Shown one piece after another: positions 36,361 to 44,853 of a stretch of DNA of 64,000 nt. Below the pieces are notes generated by a model, which worked only from the letters and a program-made list of their open reading frames with translations, was not told where the DNA came from and searched no databases. How positions within the stretch are numbered: the first letter of the stretch is position 1; each line of letters begins with the position of its first letter. Source of the DNA: Dreissena polymorpha (taxonomy: Eukaryota; Mollusca; Bivalvia; Myida; Dreissenidae); contig NC_068356.1 in the NCBI RefSeq assembly GCF_020536995.1, forward strand, positions 87,339,941-87,403,940. The letters run 5' to 3'. The position numbers and the translations under genes are program-made.

Positions 36361-38426
36361 AACTACTATTACTACTACTACTACTATTACTACTACTACT
36401 ACTACTACTACTACTACACCACCACCACCACCACCACCACCATTCACAGTGACAAAAAACGTATTCACACAATGGCTGCTACTACAACTTATAGCCCATA
36501 TAGGGGGGCATGCATGTTTTACAAACAGCCCTTGTTTCTATGGGATTTTAACCACAACTGTTCATGTTTATCTCCGACACATATTTTTAGGTCACCTGTC
36601 ATGAAGTGACACGGTGAGCTTATGTGATCGTGTGATGTCCGGCGTCCGTTGTGCATGCCTCTGGTGTCCGTGCGTCCGTCCGTCAACAATTTGTTTGTGT
36701 ATACAGTAGAGGTCACAGTTTGCATCCAATCTTGATGAAATTTGGTCAAAGTGTTTATCTTGATGAAATCCGGTTTGGGATTGTATTTGGGTCATCTGGG
36801 GTCAAAAACAAGGTCACTAGGTCAAATAATAGAACAACCTTCTGTAGACAATAGAGGTCACAGTTTTCATCCAATCTTTATGAAATTTGGTCAGAATGTT
36901 TATCTTGATGAAATCTGGGTTGGGATTTTATTTGGGTCATCTGGGGTCAAAAACTAGGTCACTAGGTCAAATAATAGAAAAACCTTGTGTAGACATTAGA
37001 GATCACAGTTTTCATCCAACCTTTATGAAATTTGGTCAGAATTCTTGATGAAATCTGGGTGGGATTGTATTTGGGTCATCTGGGGTAAAAATCTAGGTCA
37101 AATAAATAGAAAAACCTTGTGTTGACAATAGAGGTCAAAGTTTTCATCCAATATTTATGAACTGTGGTCAGAATGTTTATCTTGATGAAATCTGGATTGG
37201 AATTGTATTTGGGTCATCTAGAGTCAGGAACTAGGTCACTAGGTCAAATCATAGAAAAACATTGTGTAGACAATAGAGGTCATAGTTTTCATCTAATCTT
37301 AATGAGTCAGGTGAGCGATTCAGGGCCATCATGGCCCTCTTGTTTTAAATAACTTTGCAGTAGTTACAAGCATGCTGAGGGGCTCATACAATAATCCAAG
37401 TCCAAGTTCAAAGTCTAATTTTCAGGTCAAATATAAAATAAGATAAGCACATGGAGACCTTGTCTTATCTTGAGCTGGAAAAAAACTGTTTACCGAGGTG
37501 TCAAAGTTCAGGATAATTCCTGAAATCAGGATTTTGGCCCTCAAGGACCACTTTTGATATTGATATAAATCTGAGGATTTTTTTCTTGTATTTTAAGATT
37601 ACTAGTATTGTCACAAAATGTCATCTTAAACACAAATTATTTTACATTGACATATTGTTTAAAAGCTAACAATAGTCAACAAATTAGTAAGCATGAATTA
37701 TTAACCCTCTTTTTGTTCTGGACGCCCAAATGCTAGGCTTATTTTCAGGATTTTAGATTTTGGCCATTCGACACCCCTGTGACAGTTTAGTAACGCTTGT
37801 ATCTTTGTATAAATTGCACTTTCTTACTATAATATTCTTTTTACAGTTAAACAACATCCATTGCTTACTTTTACATAAAAAAAAATATAACTTTGCAGGA
37901 GCACTGCCTCATGGGCATAAAAGGCACCGTAAAGCGAAGCACAGACGGTGACTTCATCCATGCTAATGTTGACATAGACCTTATTATCGAGGAGGAGCCA
38001 CCATACGGCTGCAAGGACAAACCCGTGGAAATCTTTCACATGATAGAGCATTTCTGTTTGGGACGTCGCAGGCTGCACATTTTTGCTAGGGACAGCACAA
38101 TAAGGCCCGGCTGGCTCAGCATAGGGTCAGAGTTAACGAGCAGTAATTACGAGAAGGAAATCTACATGAGCTACTTCAAGGGAGATCAGAGCCTTACCAC
38201 TGGATGTACGGAAGAGATTGAAAGACTGCGTCCGAAATCGCCTGTGAACAAGAATAAGCCCCAGGGGATGGCCAATGCCCCTAGGGGAGGGCGCGGGGGC
38301 CCCCAGCGGGGTGGAATGCAGGGCGGGGCGCCAGGCAGGGGTGGGCGGGGCATGGGCATGATGAACAGGGGAGGCCCGGGGAGGGGAATGCGGGGACGGG
38401 GTCCCCAACGAGGAAATTTTCGATAA
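20412..38426 (+). CDS. METTL14: METTL14, non-catalytic subunit of the m6A mRNA methyltransferase (ten exons, complete)
   Basis: Coding exons: 20412-20498, 21237-21322, 26362-26437, 26751-26810, 27354-27441, 28701-28791, 30181-30319, 31636-31728, 33140-33256, 37899-38426 (stop TAA). Phases agree at every junction and give 454 residues (human is about 456). Family role: METTL14 pairs with METTL3 in the nucleus, holds the RNA and supports N6-adenosine methylation. Seen: N-terminal charged region; block [19 protein letters not shown] from exon 5; EPPLEEY at residues 187-193, the altered form of the catalytic DPPW of METTL3; SFIWIWCG near 223-230; [15 protein letters not shown] in exon 9; KRSTDGDF near 291-298, containing the equivalent of human Arg298; RGG-rich tail at 406-454. 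The start ATG has A at -3 and G at +4. Intron 3 uses a GC donor. Introns hold many MITEs, a SINE and tandem-repeat elements. Identity is recognised from family sequence and is very secure; exon 2 (low conservation) is the least certain exon. Confidence 0.95.
20845..21160 (+). repeat. GGTCACTAGGTCAAAGG element, one unit (METTL14 intron 1)
   Basis: Begins TTTTTAGCTCGGCTGTTTTC, contains GGGGTCACTAGGTCAAAGG and TCAAGGTCACTGACC, and ends CACCCGTTATGCGGTGCTC-TTGTTT. Single-unit relative of the multi-unit elements elsewhere in the window. Confidence 0.55.
21915..24495 (+). mobile_element. Tandem-repeat element of the bivalve CTCACCTGAGC...CCCTCTTGTT type (METTL14 intron 2)
   Basis: Starts TTTTTAGCTCACCTGAGC and ends GGGCCCATGGCCCTCTTGTT. 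The core is about ten units of roughly 160 bp beginning CCTTGTTAACACTCTAGAAG and containing TCCAATCTTCATGAAACTTGG and CATGGCCGCCAGGGGGC. Units decay toward the 3' end. No coding. The structure (short unique ends, central tandem array) is like the pearl/HINE elements known in bivalves, which are thought to be Helitron-related; that link is inference. Confidence 0.75.
24747..24814 (+). repeat. Short direct repeat (METTL14 intron 2)
   Basis: TAACTGCATAGAACAAAAGC followed by AGTTTGGTTGGC occurs twice, 36 bases apart. Confidence 0.85.
25682..25902. mobile_element. TTAA MITE family D, copy 1 (METTL14 intron 2)
   Basis: TTAACCTTTTCCACTTAGAGG at the left, GTAAAAGGTTAA at the right. The core holds AACAGCCTG, CAGTCTGTTCAGGTTTTATG and CTGTTTGCTGCTCATCAG. 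Related copies are at 27475-27700, 28825-29073, 32006-32250 and 47849-48054. Confidence 0.7.
27475..27700. mobile_element. TTAA MITE family D, degraded copy (METTL14 intron 5)
   Basis: Reads opposite to the copy at 25682: TAGTCTCTTAGAAAATC, GATACTGATGAGAAGCAAAC, GCAGGCTGTTCTGGTTG, CTGAGAGGAAAAAGG. The ends are less clear than in other copies. Confidence 0.55.
28003..28415 (+). repeat. Two-unit tandem repeat, CCGTAGGGGACTTAT-bounded (METTL14 intron 5)
   Basis: Bounded by GTAGGGGACTTATGG and GTAGGGGACTTATATTGC. Two units of about 165 bp share GATGGCAATATGGAGATTAT, GTCAAGAATTCTGGTTG and ATGGCAACAAATAGACTAT. Same style as the other tandem-repeat elements. Confidence 0.65.
28825..29073. mobile_element. 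TTAA MITE family D, copy (METTL14 intron 6)
   Basis: Same core as 25682-25902 (GGCTATGTGCAAACAGCA, TGTTTGCTGCTCATCAGCAT, AATGAAGCCTTTAAAA). TTAA lies at both ends, with a doubled GTTAAGGGTTAAGGG at the right. It begins 33 bases after the donor of exon 6. Confidence 0.7.
29251..29530 (+). mobile_element. TATGCCCCCGG...CATCTCTTGTTT element, copy 1 (METTL14 intron 6)
   Basis: TTTTATGCCCCCGGATCG, GTCTGTCTGTCTG, then GGTCATAACTTTTGCAATAT, GATATTTGGCATGCATGTG and the end GACAAACACATCTCTTGTTT. A close relative is at 52236-52549. Confidence 0.7.
29926..30113 (+). mobile_element. tRNA-derived SINE with duplicated head (METTL14 intron 6)
   Basis: CATAGTGGATATGGTTACTG and GCCTAGCAAC with GACAGGTTTGAT resemble box A and box B. 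A second near-copy follows (GGTTCCCGCCTAGCAACGG, CGTTTGATCCCCAC), then the SINE body GGGAGCTCTCTTTAGGTCTC and ACCAAGTACTTGTTC. It lies about 70 bases before METTL14 exon 7. The opposite-orientation copy is at 12577-12690. Confidence 0.65.
30335..30845. mobile_element. Family A MITE containing a TTAA MITE (family B) insertion, METTL14 intron 7
   Basis: The outer element starts AAAAATGGGCTTAATGCATG and ends CGTGCATTAAGCCCCATTC. The inner element, 30585-30797, is flanked by TTAA and has the family B hairpin GATGAGACGCCAC...GTGGCGTCTCATC with GGATCCAAACTGTTTGC arms. The donor of METTL14 exon 7 is only about 16 bases upstream. Confidence 0.75.
32006..32250. mobile_element. TTAA MITE family D, copy (METTL14 intron 8)
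   Basis: Starts TTAACCCTTTACCACTAA and carries GATACTGATGAGCAGCAAAC, AACCTGAACAGACTGCGAG and GGCAGTTCTGATTTTATGC. The right end has lost its TTAA. Confidence 0.65.
32395..32606. mobile_element. TTAA MITE family B, copy 2 (METTL14 intron 8)
   Basis: Starts TTAACCCTTTGCATGCTGGG and ends CACTGAAAGGGTTAA. The central hairpin GATGAGACGCCACG / CTGTGGCGTCTCATC is flanked by CAAACAGTTTGGATCC. TTAA at both ends points to piggyBac-type mobilisation. It sits inside a family A remnant (GACACTTTACGCACAT on the left). Confidence 0.8.
33312..33523. mobile_element. TTAA MITE family B, copy 3 (METTL14 intron 9)
   Basis: Same structure and orientation as the copy at 32395-32606. The flanks join as GTGGC-TTAA-TGCATGTGTGCACAG, which is the start of a family A element, so it landed in the TTAA of family A's GGCTTAATGCATG. 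Family A sequence continues to about 33730. Confidence 0.8.
35192..35800 (+). mobile_element. Tandem-repeat element fragment (METTL14 intron 9)
   Basis: Starts TTTAGCTCACCTGAGCGATAG with GTCCGGCGTCCGTCCGTCCG, followed by a non-identical body (CAAGATGGCCGCCATGACC; TTTTTGTCCGATCCTTTCC). The 3' terminus was not found. An open frame at 35356-35700 is a chance frame within it. Confidence 0.6.
35988..36440. repeat. Trinucleotide array, mainly (ACT)n with (ACC)n patches
   Basis: About 450 bases of near-pure trinucleotide repeat, mainly ACT/CTA units with CTT, ACC and GTA variants, and pure ACC runs at about 36152-36172 and 36417-36440. Because every unit is three bases without stops, several frames on both strands stay open (poly-Thr, poly-Leu, poly-Ser, poly-Val); none is a gene. 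It lies in METTL14 intron 9 and abuts the 3' end of a tandem-repeat element (36451-36536). Confidence 0.95.
36451..36536 (+). repeat. Orphan 3' terminus of the GGTCAAGGTCAC element
   Basis: CAGTGACAAAAAACGTATTC, ACACAATGGCTGCTAC, GGGGGGCATGCATGTT and ACAGCCCTTGTTT match 50080-50165 nearly base for base. The rest of the element is absent; the trinucleotide array lies where its body should be. Confidence 0.7.
36584..37345 (+). mobile_element. Tandem-repeat element, variant with GGTCACTAGGTCAAATAATAG units (METTL14 intron 9)
   Basis: Starts TTTTTAGGTCACCTGTCATG and ends GGGCCATCATGGCCCTCTTG. It has four to five units of about 140 bp (TAGACAATAGAGGTCACAG, GATGAAATCTGGGTTGGGAT). Adjacent to the trinucleotide array. 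Confidence 0.75.
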
Positions 38427-39156
38427 GAATTGGGGATAGTTTAAGTGTGTTGCTAGGGAAATCATGTGAAATTTCTGTACTTGATGATTTAAATTAATGA
38501 GATCATATCTCAGAAATAGCTGATGTATGATAGTAATTAAATGTGTATAACATTAAGGGTGGTTGAAGTCCAGATGATTACAAATCATAGTATGAAAATT
38601 ATTAAGGATATCTTTTGTTACCTGTAACTACCAGTAATGAAATAGTAGTTATTTATGATACTTTTTCAAAAAGCTGACTACTGGAAATTTGGGGTAAATG
38701 GCTTTAATTTGTGATCATGATATGATTGAAGTTTGCTATAAATTAATGATTCCTTTATCATAAAACAATTTCTTCTGCAAATCAAAGGCAACTGAATATG
38801 ATTATGTAAATCTATCATCTTACCAATAGTTACTAGTATGAAAAATTAATTTTCTAGCCTTTGATCATGTAACACTTGCAAGTTTGAGATACTAGTTAGA
38901 AACATATTTGTAATTTATTTATCTGCTAAGTGGTACTGCTTTGGCAATTAAAAAATGCAAACTTATGAAACATGATAATAAATATTAAATCATAATTTAA
39001 TGCAGGTTCCTTTGTAATTATGTTAATGTATTTGTATACATTTCTGGTTTTGTCCTGATTGTTGTAATCTCTATGATATTGAAAAAAATTAATGGTTTTG
39101 TAATAAATTTGGCAGACCTAGTAGTTTTTTGTGGAAATTATATATTTTTATGGTCC

Positions 39157-39158
<2 letters not shown>
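38427..39158 (+). other. Probable METTL14 3' UTR
   Basis: AT-rich sequence directly after the stop, without repeats, with AATAAA-type signals near 38977. The transcript end is not fixed by the sequence. Confidence 0.45.

Positions 39159-39216
<58 letters not shown>
39159..39216. repeat. (AT)29 microsatellite between inverted CCCC/GGGG
   Basis: A pure AT run bounded by TGGTCCCC on the left and GGGGAGCA on the right, so the whole is a palindrome. It marks the left end of the 39.2-41.7 kb nested element, about 730 bases after the METTL14 stop. Confidence 0.9.
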
Positions 39217-39218
<2 letters not shown>

Positions 39219-39332
39219 GGAGCATATAGTTGCCGGTTTGGGGTTCCTTACTTACTTCCGTCACACTTTTGTTACTGTTTCTCATAGCGCCTTCAATATT
39301 TTACCGATCTCTTACATATTTGGCATGTAGGT

Positions 39333-39806
39333 CAGGGCTCGAAATTAACACTCGCACACTCGCAAAATGCGAGTAAAAAATACCGAATGCGAGTCAAGTT
39401 TTAAGCCACTAGTATTTTTTTGCAAGTAAATAGTCAGGCTTTTTCCGCCCTATGCCACGGGTCCGAAATTCGGCCCCATTCCCAATGCAAATCTGGTTGT
39501 TTTTTTCCCAATTGAAAAAAAAATTCCCAATTCAAAAAAAAAAAAAAAAAAAAAATTGTGTTTCTTATACTTCAAAGAAGCCGTTAACTGGTAAATAACG
39601 ACTACTTTGATAACTTATTATTAAAATTTTACAAAATATTATGAACATGTGTGATTAGTGCAGGTTTTTTAATCTGAATTTTGGGAAAAGGCTTGGCCTT
39701 TTTGAGGTGAAAAAAATCGCAGGAAGCGCCAGATTTTGAGGATAAAAAGTTAAGTCTTAAATAATCATTAACATATTTTACAGTTCTTAAAACAAATTCA
39801 AGGCAA

Positions 39807-39848
<42 letters not shown>

Positions 39849-40918
39849 AAATATATAAGTTGACCTGATCTGGTGTAGAAAATAGAAAGTATTGCATAAT
39901 TAAATTATCTGTTGCCTTGAATTTGTTTTAAGAACTGTAAAATATGTTAATGATTATTTAAGACTTAACTTTTTATCCTCAAAATCTGGCGCTTCCTGCG
40001 ATTTTTTTCACCTCAAAAAGTTCAAGCCTTTTCCCCAAATTCAGATTAAAAAACCTGCACTAATCACACATGTTCATAATATTTTGTAAAATTTTAATAA
40101 TAAGTTATCAAAGTAGTCGTTATTTACCAGTTAACGGCTTCTTTGAAGTATAAGAAACACTGTTTTAAATAATTTACATGCGATAATTTTTCCCAATTGA
40201 GCCAATTTTGCGATTAATTTTTTTCCCAAAATGGGGGTTTTCACGACGCGAAATTCCCAAAATTCCAGTGTGGCGTTTTCCCAAAATGGAGCGGAAAAAG
40301 CCTGATAGTGAAAAGAAATGAGTAGGTATAATGCTGCTCGACACATGATCACTAAATCTTAGGTCAATTTATAGAACGCCCAAGAACCCTTATGCGTAAG
40401 CGCGCACCTTGTATGTAGACTGGTATATACAGACACGCGGATGGTATTGGTACAAAGGAAGTGAAACAGTCGACTATTCACACATGTTCATTGAAGCGAA
40501 AAATAACTTGTCACTTTATTCCCACAGACGGAAATAACACAACATATACATAATACAAAAGATAAAGCAAAGTTAACCGTTTAGTTAGAAAAAACAGATT
40601 TTAAATCCTTCTATGAAAACAGTGAATTCGTGGAAAAAATAACTTAAAATAAGACTAAAACTTGTTATAGATGAAGATGGTCAATCAACCTAATGTGGGC
40701 CCTTGTGGTACAAGGAACTGATATCTTTGTAAGGTTGCAGAAATAAAATGTGTATACATGTTAAGTACTTTTATTTTGTTTAAATAGAACTAAACTAAAA
40801 ACCAAGGGTTTTTTATGTTTCCATCAAAATTTGCGAGAATGTTTTTGATTTTGCGAGTTGGTATTAAAGCTGCTCGCAATTTTTTGCAAGTAGAAAAAAA
40901 AGTTAAATTCGAGCCCTG
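39333..40918. mobile_element. TIR element CAGGGCTCGAA, inserted in the tandem-repeat element
   Basis: The ends CAGGGCTCGAAATTAAC and TTAAATTCGAGCCCTG are inverted repeats. GTAGGT is duplicated at 39327-39332 and 40919-40924. Subterminal GCGAG / CTCGC motifs (ACTCGCACACTCGCAAAATG; TTTGCGAGAATG) recur at both ends. No coding. The element contains a further insertion at 39435-40304. Confidence 0.85.
39435..40304. mobile_element. Foldback element CAGGCTTTTTCCGC with 250-bp inverted repeat, nested
   Basis: The ends CAGGCTTTTTCCGC and GCGGAAAAAGCCTG are flanked by ATAGT duplicated (39430-39434, 40305-40309). Inside, arms at 39558-39807 and 39911-40160 are exact-length (250-base) reverse complements with only about three differences by eye. 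The 103-base spacer starts with a run of about 33 T. No coding frame. Confidence 0.9.
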
Positions 40919-42356
40919 GTAGGTACCTTGCAGCATGGACCTCTACCTTTTGATGATGTTTGAGGTCACTGGGGTCAAGGTTACTGAGGCTAATAATAGA
41001 TTTTTCCATCATAATTTTGTTACATAGCACCTTCAAGGTTACTGAGGCTAATAATAGATTTTTCCGTCATAATTTTGTTACAGTTTCTCTTAGCACCTTC
41101 AATATTTTTCCGATCTCTTACATATTTGGCATGTAGGTACCTTTCATGGACCTCTACCTTTTGATGAGGTTTGAGGTCACTTGGGTCAAGGTCACCGAGG
41201 CCAATAATAGATTTTTCTGTCACAATTTTGTTACAGTTTCTCATAGCGCCTTCCATATTTTACCATTCTCTTACATATTTGGCATGAAGGTACGTTTGAG
41301 GTGACTGGGGTCAAGGTCACTGAGGCTTAAAATAGATTTGTCCGTCACAATTTTGTTACAGTTTCTCATAGCACCTTCAAAATTTTACAGATTTATTACA
41401 CATTTGGCATGTAGGTACTTTGCATGGACCTCTACCTTTTGATGAAGTTTGAGGTCACTGGGGCCAAGTTCAAGGTAACCAGGCTAATAATAGATTTTCT
41501 CAAGGTCACACTTTGGTTACAGTTTCTCATAGCACCTTCAATATTTGATTGTTCTCTTATATATTTGGGGTGTAGGTACCTTGCATGGACCTCTACCTTC
41601 TTGATGAGTTTTGAGAGCACTGGGGTCAAGGTCACACAGGCTAACAATAGATTTTCTCAAGGTTACACTTTTTTCCACACAAATCATATATCGACAAAGC
41701 ATCATTGGGGGAGCATCCATCAGTTTTACTGATATGTTGTTTGTTTAGCATACATTATATTAAAGGTCTTTATCACAGAAAATCATAAATTCCAAAAAAA
41801 AAATCATACATTCAAATACAAATGTATACAAAATATTCGAAAAAGCAAAATAAAATATTTGACTAAACAAATGATTCAAATATACTGTCTCTTTAGTAAC
41901 GATCATAAAACAAAACAGCGAAAATTATAATGCATTTTTATGGTTTTCATTGATATTTTAACAAACAGGTGTAGTACTGTGGATCTGTGAATAAGTACCT
42001 TTAATTTTAATATTACACCAAAATATAAATACAGTTGTTAGAAGCATTCTTCATATAACAAACATTCTTATTTCTTAAGTACACACTTTTGGTTGGAGGA
42101 GTATGTAATGCTGTCTCTCAGTACTCTATTATTAAGGTACCACGTTTCATTTAAATACCATCAGTACTAATGGAATTTTGCTCCGATTGTAAAAATTGAC
42201 TTAAAAGGTATTGTTTTCATATTAAGCATTTCCCCTTTATGCCCTCTATAAGTTTGTGAAGTTTCATTTTAATCCCATCAATACTTTCCGAGATACTTTC
42301 CCTACAAGACGCGGGATTAGATAACGGACAGAAGACAGATAGAGGGAAGATAACAG

Positions 42357-43314
42357 TACAGTCCGGTAATCTTGCGCGTCCGGTAATCTTAAGCACTCCG
42401 CAGTTGCGACGAAGAATGTTTTTTTTAGTGATGAAAGATAAAATTTCACATAAACGGATTTATAATGCACGTATTCCATGCAAAATAATAATTCGATTAT
42501 TACATTTTAACACCGATTGCGTCATCTTTATACATTGTACATGTATCGTAAACACTGACATACGGTACTTACGATAAATTCGACATGACTCACAAATTCC
42601 CTACAGTCTTTCGCGTTTTCATACTTAAAATTAAGAATTCATAAATCCAACGTGTAATTTAGCATTCCATGGCACAATATCCAATGAGTTATGGTATTTT
42701 TTTGGCCATTGAAAATATATCGCATCAGACGACATTGTCATCATTTCCCGCCATTCTGTCAAACCACATTTGGTACGATCTCCGCATGCGCAATGGCCTA
42801 GTTTTGATATTTTCTGTAAACTATGGAAGCATGATCCAGGTAAAATTAAACCTGTTATGCATAAACATTTTTTTACGCTAGAAATCAATCATTCTATATT
42901 TTATTGTTTCTTTTGCTACAGTCAACAGAATGCCACCACCATCATCATCAAAACCGCAATAGAAATACTCATTAAATTTGAATGGTTTTACAAACTGATT
43001 TTTAAAAATAATTTTCTGGAATGTTTTTGTCATTAATTGGACACCATATGTCTACAATTTTGCCTAAATGAGGTCATTTCACCAAGTGCTCCTACCGAAC
43101 ACTGACAGTTTGAAACTGAGGTGAGTCATCTGGTCATGTTTGTTTTGAAATAAAATCGGACAGTTCTTCACTGAATTAATGCGATATTATTGTGTTAATA
43201 AGCACACGAAATTCTCATTTTCATAGTAAATTAAGGCATTATACTGTCAATTTATAAAAGAACATGTTTTTTAAACCAATTGACCCTTAACTGCGCAAGA
43301 TTACCGGACCGCAT
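42357..43314. mobile_element. TIR element with GTCCGGTAATCTTGCGC ends (about 960 bp)
   Basis: Left end CAGTCCGGTAATCTTGCGC followed by a second copy of GTCCGGTAATCTT; right end GCGCAAGATTACCGGACCG. The CAGT-like start and a TA on the left flank are loosely Tigger/pogo-like. No transposase frame was recognised inside, so it is probably non-autonomous. Confidence 0.7.
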
Positions 43315-43329
43315 CGTATGCCTTTATTC

Positions 43330-43341
43330 GGGGGGGGGGGT
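43330..43341. repeat. Poly-G run
   Basis: A run of about ten G just right of the GTCCGGTAATC element. Similar homopolymers are a C run at about 52076-52087 and a (GT)n-(G)n tract at 54168-54196. Prone to length error in sequencing. Confidence 0.85.
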
Positions 43342-44797
43342 GCAAAAATAAAACAATAGCTGAGATTGAACCTGATTTACAGCATACCATTAAATATAAA
43401 GATTTCATAATGAAAAGTCATAGATAAACAGGGAAAATTGTGGGTAAGAGCAAGTTGCAAGAACTCTTAACTCTATTTTGGTGTACAAAAATATACAGGA
43501 GTTTCTGTATTGAGGCTGTTGGGAAAGATCAATCACTAAAGAACTAATCTTCGAGTTATTTAAGAAACATTTTAACCTAAGTCTTCTAAATCAGACTACT
43601 AATTATAGAAATGGAAAAAAAACTCGACATATTTTGAGAATTGACCCTGTTATAGCAATTTTAAATTGCTCTTGTAGAATAACACACACACCGTACAGTC
43701 CTATATATTATATATCAATTAAAGTTATTAATTTTGATTCATATTATGGAATTAGTAAACAGTAATGCCTTTAATTGAGCTTAAAAAGCAATAATTCTGG
43801 GGTCGGGACCGTGCTATTTTTTAACATTTAACACAATTACAGAAGAGGCAAAAGACCGTTTCGAATTGGCCGTTACTGATTATGACCGTCTTGACATACA
43901 ACTTCGTTACGCCCCGCTACGCTTCGTTAAGTGTCTGTAGCTTACACGTAAACATAAACAGAAACACTTAAAAGGTTAGTAGTTTGATTCTCATTTGCAG
44001 TATCAAAATAACGTTATATTATTTTAAAAGGTACCTAAATAATGCATGTTGTATAAACCGTCAGCATGAACGCTGTTTGACAGCATGTGATTCGTAACAG
44101 ATTATCATCAATTCGTTACCAATCATTTTCGTAACCGGAGCCTGAGGCGAACTTTATGTTCGTTTATGCGAAGGTTTTGCGCACAAGCTACTAATTCAAA
44201 ACCTTACGCTATTTGCTGTAAAGTCTTCAGCCTAAGTTAAATAATTAATAATGTCAACACTTTGAACATAGGAACCACATAACCATGCCACATACATTTT
44301 AGTGAAGAGCATTCAAAGCTGAATCATTCAGTGAATGAATATTAGAAATAACAAAGCTATGATATGCGACATGTTAGAAAGAACTTGACAAAATGTTAAA
44401 AAAGTCAAGCTGCTTTAAGTTGATTGTATCAGGCCTCTGTGACCACACAATGTTCCTTTCGTAGTCTCCAATCTAACAAAATAACATTGATTTCTTGGTG
44501 AACATCAACGCTTTCCATTCCCAGAGGTTGAGCAAAGATTTACAATACAAGTGTCATTGACTGAAAGAAACGTCTTCATGTAAATCAAGAGAATGTTTAG
44601 AGAGTATAAAATTACACAACTCATTTTTAAGTATAGTACTGTGATCTTATTGGAAGCACTGTATGAATTGTGTGCATGTTATTTGCTGAATCATCTTGCA
44701 ATTTTATATAAGTAGTTTAAAAGCATAGTGAATATAGCAGGTACATCAATAAATTATAAAACTCATAATGCTAACGGAATTCATCATTTATTTTCAG
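43342..44797. other. Upstream region of the transporter gene
   Basis: AT-rich. It should hold the promoter and a 5' UTR exon of the MFSD6-like gene, because a splice acceptor ends at 44797. No exon or TATA box could be fixed. Confidence 0.4.
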
Positions 44798-44853
44798 AAA
44801 TAACGAAGGCACCTGTCAACATTCTAAACAAGTTTGGATTTCTTCCGTAAATC

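Larger units (their letters stand above)
39217..41720 (+). mobile_element. Tandem-repeat element (GGGGAGCAT ends), interrupted by a nested insertion
   Basis: Starts GGGGAGCATATAGTTGCCGG and ends ATCATTGGGGGAGCATCCAT. Four to five units of about 145 bp follow the insertion: CATGGACCTCTACCTTTTG, GGTCACTGGGGTCAAGG, GCTAATAATAGATTTTTCCG and TTTGTTACAGTTTCTC. The piece 39240-39332 is the first unit; the rest resumes at 40919. Confidence 0.7.

Noticed and set aside
35885-36604. Long open frames on both strands giving poly-Thr, poly-Leu, poly-Ser and poly-Val
   Set aside because: Produced by the trinucleotide array; no start context, domain or splice logic.
39073-39330. Open frame with Tyr-Ile repeats
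   Set aside because: Translation of the (AT)n microsatellite.
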